Source: Halictus rubicundus
Lineage: Eukaryota > Arthropoda > Insecta > Hymenoptera > Halictidae
DNA length: 64,000 nucleotides
Direction: 5' to 3'
NCBI RefSeq assembly: GCF_050948215.1
Contig: NW_027488781.1
Span: 248,001 to 312,000, forward strand
In this document: positions 1 through 13,570 of the stretch, piece by piece
Layout: every line of letters begins with the position of its first letter
How positions within the stretch are numbered: the first letter of the stretch is position 1
Program-made: the position numbers and the translations under genes
The notes under the pieces: generated by a model
What the model was told of the DNA's origin: nothing
What the model saw: only the letters and a program-made list of their open reading frames with translations
Database searches by the model: none

Positions 1-640
1 TATCCTCTATCCTATCCTATCCTCTATCCTATCCTATCCTCTATCCTATCCTATGCTCTATCCTATCCTATCCTCTATCCTATGCTATCCTCTATCATAT
101 CCTCTACCCTATCCTCTATCCTATCCTATCCTCTATCCTATCCTATCATCTATCCTATCCTATCCTCTATCCTATCCTATCCTCTATCCTATCCTATCCT
201 CTATCCTATCCTATCCTCTATCCTATCCTATCCTCTATCCTATCCTCTATCCTAGCCTATCCTCTATCCTATCCTATCCTCTATCCTATCCTATCCTCTA
301 TCCTATCCTATCCTCTATCCTATCCTATCCTCTATCCTAGCCTATCCTATCCTCTATCCTATCCTATCCTCTATCCTATCCTATCGTCTATCCTATCGTC
401 TATCCTATCCTATCCTCTATCCTATCCTATCCTCTATCCTATCCTCTATCCTAGCCTATCCTCTATCCTATTCTATCCAATCCCCTATCCTATGCTCTAT
501 CCTATCCTACCCTCTATAATATCGTATACTCTATCATATCCTATCCTCTATCCTATAATATCATCTATCCTATCAAATCCCCTACCCTATCCTCTATCCT
601 ATCCTATCCTCTATCCTATCCTATCGTCTATCCTATCTTC

Positions 641-895
641 TATCCTATCCTATCCTCTATCCTATCCTATCCTCTATCCTATCCTATCCTCTATCCTATC
701 CTATCCTCTATCCTATCCTATCCTCTATCCTATCCTATCCTCTATCCTATCCTATCCTCTATCCTATCCTATCCTCTATCCTATCCTATCCTCTATCCTA
801 TCCTATCCTCTATCCTATCCTATCCTCTATCCTATCCTATCCTCTATCCTATCCTATCCTCTATCCTATCCTATCCTCTATCCTATCCTATCCTC
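641..895 (+). repeat. Run of 15 perfect 17-bp monomers
   Basis: This 255-bp stretch is exactly 15 consecutive copies of the consensus monomer. It starts just after a TATCTTC variant and ends at a monomer carrying TAG. The exact 15 x 17 length independently supports 17 bp as the unit size. Confidence 0.9.
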
Positions 896-1603
896 TATCC
901 TAGCCTATCCTATCCTCTATCCTATCCTATCCTCTATCCTATCCTATCGTCTATCCTATCGTCTATCCTATCCTATCCTCTATCCTATCCTATCCTCTAT
1001 CCTATCCTATCCTCTATCCTATCCTATCCTCTATCCTATCCTATCCTCTATCCTATCCTATGCTCTATCCTATCCTATCCTCTATCCTATGCTATCCTCT
1101 ATCATATCCTCTACCCTATCCTCTATCCTATCCTATCATCTATCCTATCCTATCCTCTATCCTATCCTATCCTCTATCCTATCCTATCCTCTATCCTATC
1201 CTCTATCCTAGCCTATCCTCTATCCTATTCTATCCAATCCCCTATCCTATGCTCTATCCTATCCTACCCTCTATAATATCGTATACTCTATCATATCCTA
1301 TCCTCTATCCTATAATATCATCTATCCTATCAAATCCCCTACCCTATCCTCTATCCTATCCTATCCTCTATCCTATCCTATCGTCTATCCTATCTTCTAT
1401 CCTATCCTATCCTCTATCCTATCCTATCCTCTATCCTATCCTATCCTCTATCCTATCCTATCTTCTATCCTATCCTATCCTCTATCCTATCAAATCCCCT
1501 ATCCTATCCTCTATCCTATCTTATCCTCTATCCTATCCTATCTTCTATCCTATCCTATCATCTATCCTCAATCCTATCCTTTCCTGTATCCTATCCAAGC
1601 CTC

Positions 1604-1824
1604 TATCCTATCCTATCCTCTATCCTATCCTATCCTCTATCCTATCCTATCCTCTATCCTATCCTATCCTCTATCCTATCCTATCCTCTATCCTATCCTA
1701 TCCTCTATCCTATCCTATCCTCTATCCTATCCTATCCTCTATCCTATCCTATCCTCTATCCTATCCTATCCTCTATCCTATCCTATCCTCTATCCTATCC
1801 TATCCTCTATCCTATCCTATCCTC
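1604..1824 (+). repeat. Run of 13 perfect 17-bp monomers
   Basis: This 221-bp stretch is 13 consecutive consensus monomers. It begins after a CCAAGCCTC variant and is followed at 1825-1841 by a monomer ending CGTG, a variant that recurs downstream of other homogeneous runs (for example near 7896, 9949 and 13478). Confidence 0.88.
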
Positions 1825-2037
1825 TATCCTATCCTATCGTGTATCCTATCCTCTATCCTATCCTATCCTCTATCCTATCCTTTCCTGTATCCTATCCAAT
1901 CCTCTATCCTATCCTATCCTCTATCCTATCCTGTGCTCTATCCTATCCTATCCTCCATCCTATCCTCTATCCTAGCCTATCCTCTATCCTCTATCGTATC
2001 CAATCCTCTATCCTATCCTATCCTCTATCCTATCCTC

Positions 2038-2088
2038 TATAATATCGTACACTCTATCCTATAATATCATCTATCCGTTCCTATTCTC
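2038..2088 (+). repeat. Diagnostic three-monomer variant block (first of about 20 copies)
   Basis: Three adjacent mutated 17-bp monomers form a marker: TATAATATCGTACACTC, then TATCCTATAATATCATC, then TATCCGTTCCTATTCTC. The first monomer recurs, in phase, starting at 4016, 8095, 10148, 11207, 15149 (a CAATC variant), 15738, 16950, 17731, 18065, 18637, 23436, 28273, 29131, 32440, 36245, 37874, 42562, 46098 and 48361. Two subtypes exist. The left-hand copies (2038-11207) carry ATC/GTT in monomers 2 and 3. Most later copies carry GTC/GAT. The 17731 copy is a mixed ATC/GAT form. The marker tracks duplicated blocks; spacing is irregular (about 0.3 to 5 kb), so there is no single genome-wide higher-order period. 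Confidence 0.85.
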
Positions 2089-3372
2089 TATACTATCCTC
2101 TATCCTATCCTCTATCCTATCCTCTATCCTATCCTATCCTCTATCCTATCAAATCCCCTATCGAATCCTCTATCCTATCCTCTCGTCTATCCTATCCTCT
2201 GTCCTATCCTATCCTCTATCCTATCCTATCCCCTGTCACATCCTCTATCCTATCCTATCCAATCCCCTATCCTATGCTCTATCCTATCCTACCATCTATA
2301 ATATCGTATACTCTATCATATCCTATCCTCTATCCTATAATATCCTCTATCCTATCAAATCCCCTATCCTATCCTCTATCCTATCCTATCCTCTATCCTA
2401 TCCTATCCTCTGTCCTATCCTATCCTCTATCCTAGCCTATCCTCTATCCTATCCTATCCAATCCCCTATCCTATGCTCTATCCTATCCTACCCTCTATAA
2501 TATCGTATACTCTGTCATATCCTATCCTCTATCCTATAATATCCTCTATCCTATCCAATCCCCTATCCTATCCTCTATCCTATCCTATCCTGTATCCTAT
2601 CCAATCCTCTATCCTATCCTAGCATCTATCATCAATCCTATCCTTTCCTGTATCCTATCCAGTCCTCTATCCTATCCTATCATCTATCATCAATCCTATC
2701 CTTTCCTGTATCCTATCCAATCGTCTATCCTATCCTATCATCTATCCTCAATCCTATCCTTTCCTATATCCTATCCAATCCTCTATCCTATCCTATCCTC
2801 TATCCTATCCTATCCTCTATCCTATCCTATCCTCTATCCTATCCTATCCTCTATCCTATCCTATCCTCTATCCTATCCTATGCTCTATCCTATCCTATCC
2901 TCTATCCTATGCTATCCTCTATCATATCCTCTACCCTATCCTCTATCCTATCCTATCCTCTATCCTATCCTCTATCCTAGCCTATCCTCTATCCTATTCT
3001 ATCCAATCCCCTATCCTATGCTCTATCCTATCCTACCCTCTATAATATCGTATACTCTATCATATCCTATCCTCTATCCTATAATATCCTCTATCCTATC
3101 AAATCCCCTACCCTATCCTCTATCCTATCCTATCCTCTATCCTATCCTATCGTCTATCCTATCTTCTATCCTATCCTATCCTCTATCCTATCCTATAGTC
3201 TATCCTATCCTATCCTCTATCCTATCCTATCTTCTATCCTATCCTATCCTCTATCCTATCAAATCCCCTATCCTATCCTCTATCCTATCTTATCCTCTAT
3301 CCTATCCTATCTTCTATCCTATCCTATCATCTATCCTCAATCCTATCCTTTCCTGTATCCTATCCAATCCTC

Positions 3373-3797
3373 TATCCTATCCTATCCTCTATCCTATCCT
3401 ATCCTCTATCCTATCCTATCCTCTATCCTATCCTATCCTCTATCCTATCCTATCCTCTATCCTATCCTATCCTCTATCCTATCCTATCCTCTATCCTATC
3501 CTATCCTCTATCCTATCCTATCCTCTATCCTATCCTATCCTCTATCCTATCCTATCCTCTATCCTATCCTATCCTCTATCCTATCCTATCCTCTATCCTA
3601 TCCTATCCTCTATCCTATCCTATCCTCTATCCTATCCTATCCTCTATCCTATCCTATCCTCTATCCTATCCTATCCTCTATCCTATCCTATCCTCTATCC
3701 TATCCTATCCTCTATCCTATCCTATCCTCTATCCTATCCTATCCTCTATCCTATCCTATCCTCTATCCTATCCTATCCTCTATCCTATCCTATCCTC
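3373..3797 (+). repeat. Longest homogeneous run: 25 perfect 17-bp monomers
   Basis: This 425-bp stretch is exactly 25 x 17 bp with no deviation I can see, the purest part of the window. It is bounded on the left by a CCAATCCTC variant and on the right by a monomer with CTAG. Such a run points to recent local slippage or unequal exchange. It is the most likely place for copy-number polymorphism and for assembly length error. Confidence 0.9.
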
Positions 3798-6700
3798 TAG
3801 CCTATCCTATCCTCTATCCTATCCTATCCTCTATCCTATCCTATCATCTATCCTATCCTTTCCTGTATCCTATCCAATCCTCTATCCTATCCTATCCTCT
3901 ATCCTATCCTGTCCTCTATCCTATCCTATCCTCTATCCTATCCTCTACCCTAGCCTATCCTCTATCCTCTATCGTATCCAATCCTCTATCCTATCCTATC
4001 CTCTATCCTATCCTCTATAATATCGTACACTCTATCCTATAATATCATCTATCCGTTCCTATTCTCTATACTATCCTCTATCCTATCCTCTATCCTATCC
4101 TCTATCCTATCCTATCCTCTATCCTATCAAATCCCCTATCGAATCCTCTATCCTATCCTCTCGTCTATCCTATCCTCTGTCCTATCCTATCCTCTATCCT
4201 ATCCTATCCCCTGTCACATCCTCTATCCTATCCTATCCAATCCCCTATCCTATGCTCTATCCTATCCTACCATCTATAATATCGTATACTCTATCATATC
4301 CTATCCTCTATCCTATAATATCCTCTATCCTATCAAATCCCCTATCCTATCCTCTATCCTATTCTATCCTCTATCCTATCCTATCCTCTGTCCTATCCTA
4401 TCCTCTATCCTAGCCTATCCTCTATCCTATCCTATCCAATCCCCTATCCTATGCTCTATCCTATCCTACCCTCTATAATATCGTATACTCTGTCATATCC
4501 TATCCTCTATCCTATAATATCCTCTATCCTATCCAATTACCTATCCTATCCTCTATCCTATCCTATCCTGTATCCTATCCAATCCTCTATCCTATCCTAG
4601 CATCTATCATCAATCCTATCCTTTCCTGTATCCTATCATATCCTCTATCCTATCCTATCCTCTAAACTATCCTACCCTATCCTCTATCCTATCCTATCCT
4701 CTATCCTATCCTATCATCTATCCTATCCTATCCTCTATCCTATCCTATCTTCTATCCTATCCTATCCTCTATCCTATCAAATCCCCTATCCTATCCTCTA
4801 TCCTATCCAGTCCTGTATCCTATCCAGTCCTCTATCCTATCCTATCATCTATCATCACTCCTATCCTTTCCTGTATCCTATCCAATCGTCTATCCTATCC
4901 TATCCTCTATCCTATCCTATCCTCTATCCTATACTATCCTCTATCCTATCCTATCCTCTATCCTATCCTATCGTCTATCCTATCCTCTATCCTATCCTAT
5001 CCTCTATCCTATCCTATCCTCTATCCTATCCTATCCTCTATCCTATCCTATCCTCTATCCTATCCTATCCTCTATCCTATCCTATCCTCTATCCTATCCT
5101 ATCCTCTATCCTATCCTCTATCCTAGCCTATCCTCTATCCTATTCTATCCAATCCCCTATCCTATGCTCTATCCTATCCTACCCTCTATAATATCGTATA
5201 CTCTATCATATCCTATCCTCTATCCTATAATATCCTCTATCCTATCAAATCCCCTACCCTATCCTCTATCCTATCCTATCCTCTATCCTATCCTATCGTC
5301 TATCCTATCTTCTATCCTATCCTATCCTCTATCCTATCCTATCCTCTATCCTATCCTATCCTCTATCCTATCCTATCCTCTATCCTATCCTATCCTCTAT
5401 CCTATCCTATCCTCTATCCTGTCCTATGCTCTATCCTATCCTATCCTCTATCCTATGCTATCCTCTATCATATCCTCTACCCTATCCTCTATCCTGTATC
5501 CTATGCTATCATATCCTATATCCTATCCTATCCTCTATCCTATCCTATCCTCTATCCTATCCTATCCTCTATCCTATAATATCTTCTATCCTATCCTATC
5601 CTCTATCCTATCAAGTCCACTATCCTATCCTCTGTCCTATCCTATCTCTATCCTGTCCTATCCTCTATCCTATCCTATCCTCTATCCTATCCTATCCTGT
5701 ATCCTATCCAATGCTCTATCCTATCCTATCATCTTTCCTCTATCCTATCCAATCCTCTATCCTATCCTATCCTCTATCCTATACTATCCTCTATCCTATC
5801 CTATCCTCTATCCTATCCTATCCTCTATCCTATCCCATCTCCTATCGTATCCTCTATCCTATCCTATCCTCTATCCTATCCCACCCTCTATCCTATCCTA
5901 TACTGTATCCTATCCTATCCTCTATCCTATAATATCCTCTATCCTATCCAATCCTCTATCCTGTATCCTATGCTATCATATCCTATATCCTATCCTATCC
6001 TCTATCCTATCCTATCCTCTATCCTATAATATCTTCTATCCTATCCTATCCTCTATCCTATCAAGTCCCCTATCCTATCCTCTGTCCTATCCTATCTCTA
6101 TCCTATCCTATCCTCTATCCTATCCTATCCTCTATCCTATCCTATCCTGTATCCTATCCAATGCTCTATCCTATCCTATCATCTATCCCCTATCCTATCC
6201 AACCCTCTATCCTATCCTATCCTCTATCCTATCCTATCCTCTATCCTATAATATCTACTATCCTATCCTATCCCCTATCCTATCCTCTGTCCTATCCTAT
6301 CCTCCGTCCTATCCTATCCTCTGTCCTACCCTATCCTCTATCCTATCCTATCCTCTATCCTATCCTATCCTCTATCCTATCCTATCCTGTATCCTATCCA
6401 ATGCTCTATCCTATCCTATCATCTATCCCCTATCCTATCCAACCCTCTATCCTATCCTATCCTCTATCCTATCCTATCCTCTATCCTATAATATCTACTA
6501 TCCTATCCTATCCCCTATCCTATCCTCTGTCCTATCCTATCCTCCGTCCTATCCTATCCTCTGTCCTACCCTATCCTCTATCCTATCCTATCCTCTATCC
6601 TATCCTATCCTCTATCCTATGCGATCCTCTATCCTATCCTCTATCCTATCCTCTATCCTATCCTATCCTCTATCCTATCCTATCCTCTATCCTATCCTAT

Positions 6701-8269
6701 CCTCTATCCTATCCTATCCTCTATCCTATCCTATCCTCTATCCTATCCTATCCTCTATCCTATCCTATCCTCTATCCTATCCTATCCTCTATCCTATCCT
6801 ATCCTCTATCCTATCCTATCCTCTATCCTATCCTATCCTCTATACTATCCTATCCTATCCTTTATCCTATCCTATCGTCTATCCTATCCTCTATCCTATC
6901 CTATCCTGTATCCTATCCTATCCTCAATCCTATCCTTTCCCGTATCATATCCAATCCTCTATCCTATCCTATCCTCTATCCTATCCTATCCTCTATCCTA
7001 TCCTATCCTCTATCCTATCCTATCGTCTATCCTATCCTCTATCCTATCCTATCCTCTATCCTATCCTATCCTCTATCCTATCCTATCCTCTATCCTATCC
7101 TATCCTCTATCCTATTCTATCCTCTATCCTATCCTATCCTCTATCCTATCCTCTATCCTATCCTATAATCTATCCTATCGTATCCTCTATCCTATCCTAT
7201 CCTCTATCCTATCCTGTCCTCTATCCTATGCTATCCTCTATCCTATCCTCTATCCTATCCCATCCCCTATCGTATCCTCTATCCTATCCTATCCTCTATC
7301 CTATCCCACCCTCTATCCTATCCTATACTGTATCCTATTGTATCCTGTATCCTATAATATCTACTATCCTATCCTATCCCCTATCCTATCCTCTGTCCTA
7401 TCCTATCCTCCGTCCTATCCTATCCTCTGTCCTATCCTATCCTCTATCCTATCCTATCCTCTATCCTATCCCACCCTCTATCCTATCCTATACTGTATCC
7501 TATCCTATCCTCTATCCTATAATATCCTCTATCCTATCCAGTCCTCTATCCTATCCCACCCTCTATCCTATCCTATACTGTATCCTATCCTATCCTCTAT
7601 CCTATCCTATCCTCTATCCTATCCTATCCTCTATCCTATCCTATCCTCTATCCTATCCTATCCTCTATCCTATCCTATCCTCTATCCTATCCTATCCTCT
7701 ATCCTATCCTATCCTCTATCCTATCCTATCCTCTATCCTATCCTATCCTCTATCCTATCTTATCCTCTATCCTATCCTATCCTCTATCCTATCCTCTATC
7801 CTATCCTATCCTCTATCCTATCCTATCCTCTATCCTATCCTATCCTCTATCCTATCCTATCCTCTATCCTATCCTATCCTCTATCCTATCCTATCGTGTA
7901 TCCTATCCTCTATCCTATCCTATCATCTATCCTATCCTTTCCTGTATCCTATCCAATTCTCTATCCTATCCTATCCTCTATCCTATCCTGTCCTCTATCC
8001 TATCCTATCCTCTATCCTATCCTCTATCCTAGCCTATCCTCTATCCTCTATCGTATCCAATCCTCTATCCTATCCTATCCTCTATCCTATCCTCTATAAT
8101 ATCGTACACTCTATCCTATAATATCATCTATCCGTTCCTATTCTCTATACTATCCTCTATCCTATCCTCTATCCTATCCTCTATCCTATCCTATCCTCTA
8201 TCCTATCAAATCCCCTATCGAATCCTCTATCCTATCCTCTCGTCTATCCTATCCTCTGTCCTATCCTAT

Positions 8270-9780
8270 CCTCTATCCTATCCTATCCTCTATCCTATCC
8301 TATGCTCTATCCTATCCTATCCTCTATCCTATCCCATCCCCTATCGTATCCTCTATCCTATCCTATCCTCTATCCTATCCCACCCTCTATCCTATCCTAT
8401 ACTGTATCCTATCCTATCCTCTATCCTATAATATCCTCTGTCCTATCCAATCCTCTATCCTGTATCCTATGCTATCATATCCTATATCCTATCCTATCCT
8501 CTATCCTATCCTATCCTCTATCCTATCCTATCCTCTATCCTATAATATCTTCTATCCTATCCTATCCTCTATCCTATCAAGTCCACTATCCTATCCTCTG
8601 TCCTATCCTAACTCTATCCTGTCCTATCCTCTATCCTATCCTATCCTCTATCCTATCCTATCCTGTATCCTATCCAATGCTCTATCCTATCCTATCATCT
8701 ATCCTCTATCCTATCCAATCCTCTATCCTATCCTATCCTCTATCCTATACTATCCTCTATCCTATAATATCTACTATGCTAGCCTATCCCCTATCCTATC
8801 CTCTGTCCTATCCTATCCTCCGTCCTATCCTATCCTCTGTCCTATCCTATCCTCTATCCTATCCTATCCTCTATCCTATCCTATCCTCTATCCTATCCTA
8901 TCCTCTATCCTATCCCATCCCCTATCGTATCCTCTATCCTATCCTATCCTCTATCCTATCCCACCCTCTATCCTATCCTATACTGTATCCTATCCTATCC
9001 TCTATCCTATAATATCCTCTATCCTATCCAATCCTCTATCCTGTATCCTATGCTATCATATCCTATATCCTATCCTATCCTCTATCCTATCCTATCCTCT
9101 ATCCTATCCTCTATCCTATCCTATCCTCTAACCTATCCTATCCTCTATCCTATCCCACCCTCTATCCTATCCTATACTGTATCCTATCCTATCCTGTATC
9201 CTATAATATCTACTATCCTATCCTATCCCCTATCCTATCCTCTGTCTTATCCTATCCTCCGTCCTATCCTATCCTCTGTCCTATCCTATCCTCTATCCTA
9301 TCCTATCCTCTATCCTATCCCACCCTCTATCCTATCCTATACTGTATCCTATCCTATCCTCTATCCTATAATATCCTCTATCCTATCCAGTCCTCTATCC
9401 TATCCCACCCTCTATCCTATCCTATACTGTATCCTATCCTATCCTGTATCCTATAATATCTACTATCCTATCCTATCCCCTATCCTATCCTCTGTCCTAT
9501 CCTATCCTCCGTCCTATCCTATCCTCTGTCCTATCCTATCCTCTATCCTATCCTATCCTCTATCCTATCCCACCCTCTATCCTATCCTATACTGTATCCT
9601 ATCCTATCCTCTATCCTATAATATCCTCTATCCTATCCAGTCCTCTATCCTATCCCACCCTCTATCCTATCCTATACTGTATCCTATCCTATCCTCTATC
9701 CTATCCTATCCTCTATCCTATCCTATCCTCTATCCTATCCTATCCTCTATCCTATCCTATCCTCTATCCTATCATATCCT
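8270..9780 (+). repeat. Duplicated 1.5-kb block, copy 1
   Basis: This block reappears at +3,478 bp (11748-13258). Shared unusual monomers line up exactly: CCCATCCCC at 8333/11811, CTACTATGCTAGCC near 8771/12249, CTGTCTTATCC near 9242/12720, and a CATATCC variant at 9773/13251. I see only scattered substitutions, for example ATG versus TCC at about 8302 and CTC versus CCC at about 8754. Beyond 9780 the offset becomes 3,529 because the homogeneous run in copy 2 is 51 bp (three monomers) longer. Confidence 0.85.
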
Positions 9781-11747
9781 CTATCCTATCCTATCCTCTA
9801 TCCTATCCTATCCTCTATCCTATCCTATCCTCTATCCTATCCTATCCTCTATCCTATCCTATCCTCTATCCTATCCTATCCTCTATCCTATCCTATCCTC
9901 TATCCTATCCTATCCTCTATCCTATCCTATCCTCTATCCTATCCTATCGTGTATCCTATCCTCTATCCTATCCTATCATCTATCCTATCCTTTCCTGTAT
10001 CCTATCCAATCCTCTATCCTATCCTATCCTCTATCCTATCCTGTCCTCTATCCTATCCTATCCTCTATCCTATCCTCTATCCTAGCCTATCCTCTATCCT
10101 CTATCGTATCCAATCCTCTATCCTATCCTATCCTCTATCCTATCCTCTATAATATCGTACACTCTATCCTATAATATCATCTATCCGTTCCTATTCTCTA
10201 TACTATCCTCTATCCTATCCTCTATCCTATCCTCTATCCTATCCTATCCTCTATCCTATCAAATCCCCTATCGAATCCTCTATCCTATCCTCTCGTCTAT
10301 CCTATCCTCTATCCTATCCTATCCTCTATCCTATCCTATCCTCTATCCTATCCCATCCCCTATCGTATCCTCTATCCTATCCTATCCTCTATGCTATCCC
10401 ACCCTCTATCCTATCCTATACTGTATCCTATCCTATCCTCTATCCTATAATATCCTCTATCCTATCCAATCCTCTATCCTGTATCCTATGCTATCATATC
10501 CTGTATCCTATCCTATCCTCTATCCTATCCTATCCTCTATCGTATCCTCTATCCTATCCTATCCTCTATCCTATCCTATCCTCTATCCTATCCTATCCTC
10601 TATCCTATCCTGTCCTCTATCCTATGCTATCCTCTATCCTATCCTCTATCCTATCCCACCCTCTATCCTATCCTATACTGTATCCTATCCTATCCTGTAT
10701 CCTATAATATCTACTATCCTATCCTATCCCCTATCCTATCCTCTGTCCTATCCTATCCTCCGTCCTATCCTATCCTCTGTCCTATCCTATCCTCTATCCT
10801 ATCCTATCCTCTATCCTATCCCACCCTCTATCCTATCCTATCCTCTATCCTATCCTATCCTCTATCCTATCTTATCCTCTATCCTATCCTATCCTCTATC
10901 CTATCCTCTATCCTATCCTATCCTCTATCCTATCCTATCCTCTATCCTATCCTATCCTCTATCCTATCCTATCCTCTATCCTATCCTATCCTCTATCCTA
11001 TCCTATCGTGTATCCTATCCTCTATCCTATCCTATCATCTATCCTATCCTTTCCTGTATCCTATCCAATTCTCTATCCTATCCTATCCTCTATCCTATCC
11101 TGTCCTCTATCCTATCCTATCCTCTATCCTATCCTCTATCCTAGCCTATCCTCTATACTCTATCGTATCCAATCCTCTATCCTATCCTATCCTCTATCCT
11201 ATCCTCTATAATATCGTACACTCTATCCTATAATATCATCTATCCGTTCCTATTCTCTATACTATCCTCTATCCTATCCTCTATCCTATCCTCTATCCTA
11301 TCCTATCCTCTATCCTATCAAATCCCCTATCGAATCCTCTATCCTATCCTCTCGTCTATCCTATCCTCTGTCCTATCCTATCCTCTATCCTATCCTATCC
11401 TCTATCCTATCCTATGCTCTATCCTATCCTATCCTCTATCCTATGCTATCCTCTATCATATCCTCTACCCTATCCTCTATCCTATCCTATCCTCTATCCT
11501 ATCCTATCATCTATCCTATCCTATCCTCTATCCTATCCTATCCTCTATCCTATCCAATCCTCTATCCTATCCTATCCTCTATCCTATCCTATCCTCTATC
11601 CTATCCTATCCTCTATCCTATCCTATCCTCTATCCTATCCTCTCCTCTATCCTCAATCCTATCCTTTCCTGTATCCTATCCAATCCTCGATCCTATCCTA
11701 TCCTCTATCCTATCCTATCGTCTATCCTGTCCTCTATACTATCCTAT

Positions 11748-13258
11748 CCTCTATCCTATCCTATCCTCTATCCTATCCTATCCTCTATCCTATCCTATCC
11801 TCTATCCTATCCCATCCCCTATCGTATCCTCTATCCTATCCTATCCTCTATCCTATCCCACCCTCTATCCTATCCTATACTGTATCCTATCCTATCCTCT
11901 ATCCTATAATATCCTCTGTCCTATCCAATCCTCTATCCTGTATCCTATGCTATCATATCCTATATCCTATCCTATCCTCTATCCTATCCTATCCTCTATC
12001 CTATCCTATCCTCTATCCTATAATATCTTCTATCCTATCCTATCCTCTATCCTATCAAGTCCACTATCCTATCCTCTGTCCTATCCTAACTCTATCCTGT
12101 CCTATCCTCTATCCTATCCTATCCTCTATCCTATCCTATCCTGTATCCTATCCAATGCTCTATCCTATCCTATCATCTATCCTCTATCCTATCCAATCCT
12201 CTATCCTATCCTATCCTCTATCCTATACTATCCCCTATCCTATAATATCTACTATGCTAGCCTATCCCCTATCCTATCCTCTGTCCTATCCTATCCTCCG
12301 TCCTATCCTATCCTCTGTCCTATCCTATCCTCTATCCTATCCTATCCTCTATCCTATCCTATCCTCTATCCTATCCTATCCTCTATCCTATCCCATCCCC
12401 TATCGTATCCTCTATCCTATCCTATCCTCTATCCTATCCCACCCTCTATCCTATCCTATACTGTATCCTATCCTATCCTCTATCCTATAATATCCTCTAT
12501 CCTATCCAATCCTCTATCCTGTATCCTATGCTATCATATCCTATATCCTATCCTATCCTCTATCCTATCCTATCCTCTATCCTATCCTCTATCCTATCCT
12601 ATCCTCTAACCTATCCTATCCTCTATCCTATCCCACCCTCTATCCTATCCTATACTGTATCCTATCCTATCCTGTATCCTATAATATCTACTATCCTATC
12701 CTATCCCCTATCCTATCCTCTGTCTTATCCTATCCTCCGTCCTATCCTATCCTCTGTCCTATCCTATCCTCTATCCTATCCTATCCTCTATCCTATCCCA
12801 CCCTCTATCCTATCCTATACTGTATCCTATCCTATCCTCTATCCTATAATATCCTCTATCCTATCCAGTCCTCTATCCTATCCCACCCTCTATCCTATCC
12901 TATACTGTATCCTATCCTATCCTGTATCCTATAATATCTACTATCCTATCCTATCCCCTATCCTATCCTCTGTCCTATCCTATCCTCCGTCCTATCCTAT
13001 CCTCTGTCCTATCCTATCCTCTATCCTATCCTATCCTCTATCCTATCCCACCCTCTATCCTATCCTATACTGTATCCTATCCTATCCTCTATCCTATAAT
13101 ATCCTCTATCCTATCCAGTCCTCTATCCTATCCCACCCTCTATCCTATCCTATACTGTATCCTATCCTATCCTCTATCCTATCCTATCCTCTATCCTATC
13201 CTATCCTCTATCCTATCCTATCCTCTATCCTATCCTATCCTCTATCCTATCATATCCT
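11748..13258 (+). repeat. Duplicated 1.5-kb block, copy 2
   Basis: Second copy of the 8270-9780 block at a constant offset of 3,478 bp, almost identical by eye. It is followed by a homogeneous run three monomers longer than in copy 1, before the shared CGTG variant at about 13476. The left edge diverges near 11748, where CTGTCC is replaced by CTATACTATCC. Confidence 0.85.
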
Positions 13259-13570
13259 CTATCCTATCCTATCCTCTATCCTATCCTATCCTCTATCCTA
13301 TCCTATCCTCTATCCTATCCTATCCTCTATCCTATCCTATCCTCTATCCTATCCTATCCTCTATCCTATCCTATCCTCTATCCTATCCTATCCTCTATCC
13401 TATCCTATCCTCTATCCTATCCTATCCTCTATCCTATCCTATCCTCTATCCTATCCTATCCTCTATCCTATCCTATCGTGTATCCTATCCTCTATCCTAT
13501 CCTATCATCTATCCTATCCTTTCCAGTATCCTATCCAATCCTCTATCCTATCCTATCCTCTATCCTATCC

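Larger units (their letters stand above)
1..13570 (+). repeat. 17-bp (TATCC)3TC satellite, proximal section with homogeneous runs
   Basis: Head-to-tail satellite whose consensus monomer is TATCCTATCCTATCCTC. The canonical + strand has no G and is about four-fifths pyrimidine. Long perfect runs sit at 641-895 (15 monomers), 1604-1824 (13) and 3373-3797 (25). They alternate with stretches of mutated monomers such as TATCCTATCAAATCCCC or TATAATATCGTACACTC. Several local duplications are visible: the start of the section resembles about 1060 onward, 2038-2640 resembles 4016-4620, and 8270-9780 recurs at +3,478 bp. I see no gene, RNA gene or inverted segment. All three + frames read the same 17-residue cycle YPILYPILSSILSYPLS, so long open frames here are repeat artefacts. 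The boundary at 13570 is approximate: it is where the section's shared blocks give way to more diverged ones. Confidence 0.95.
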
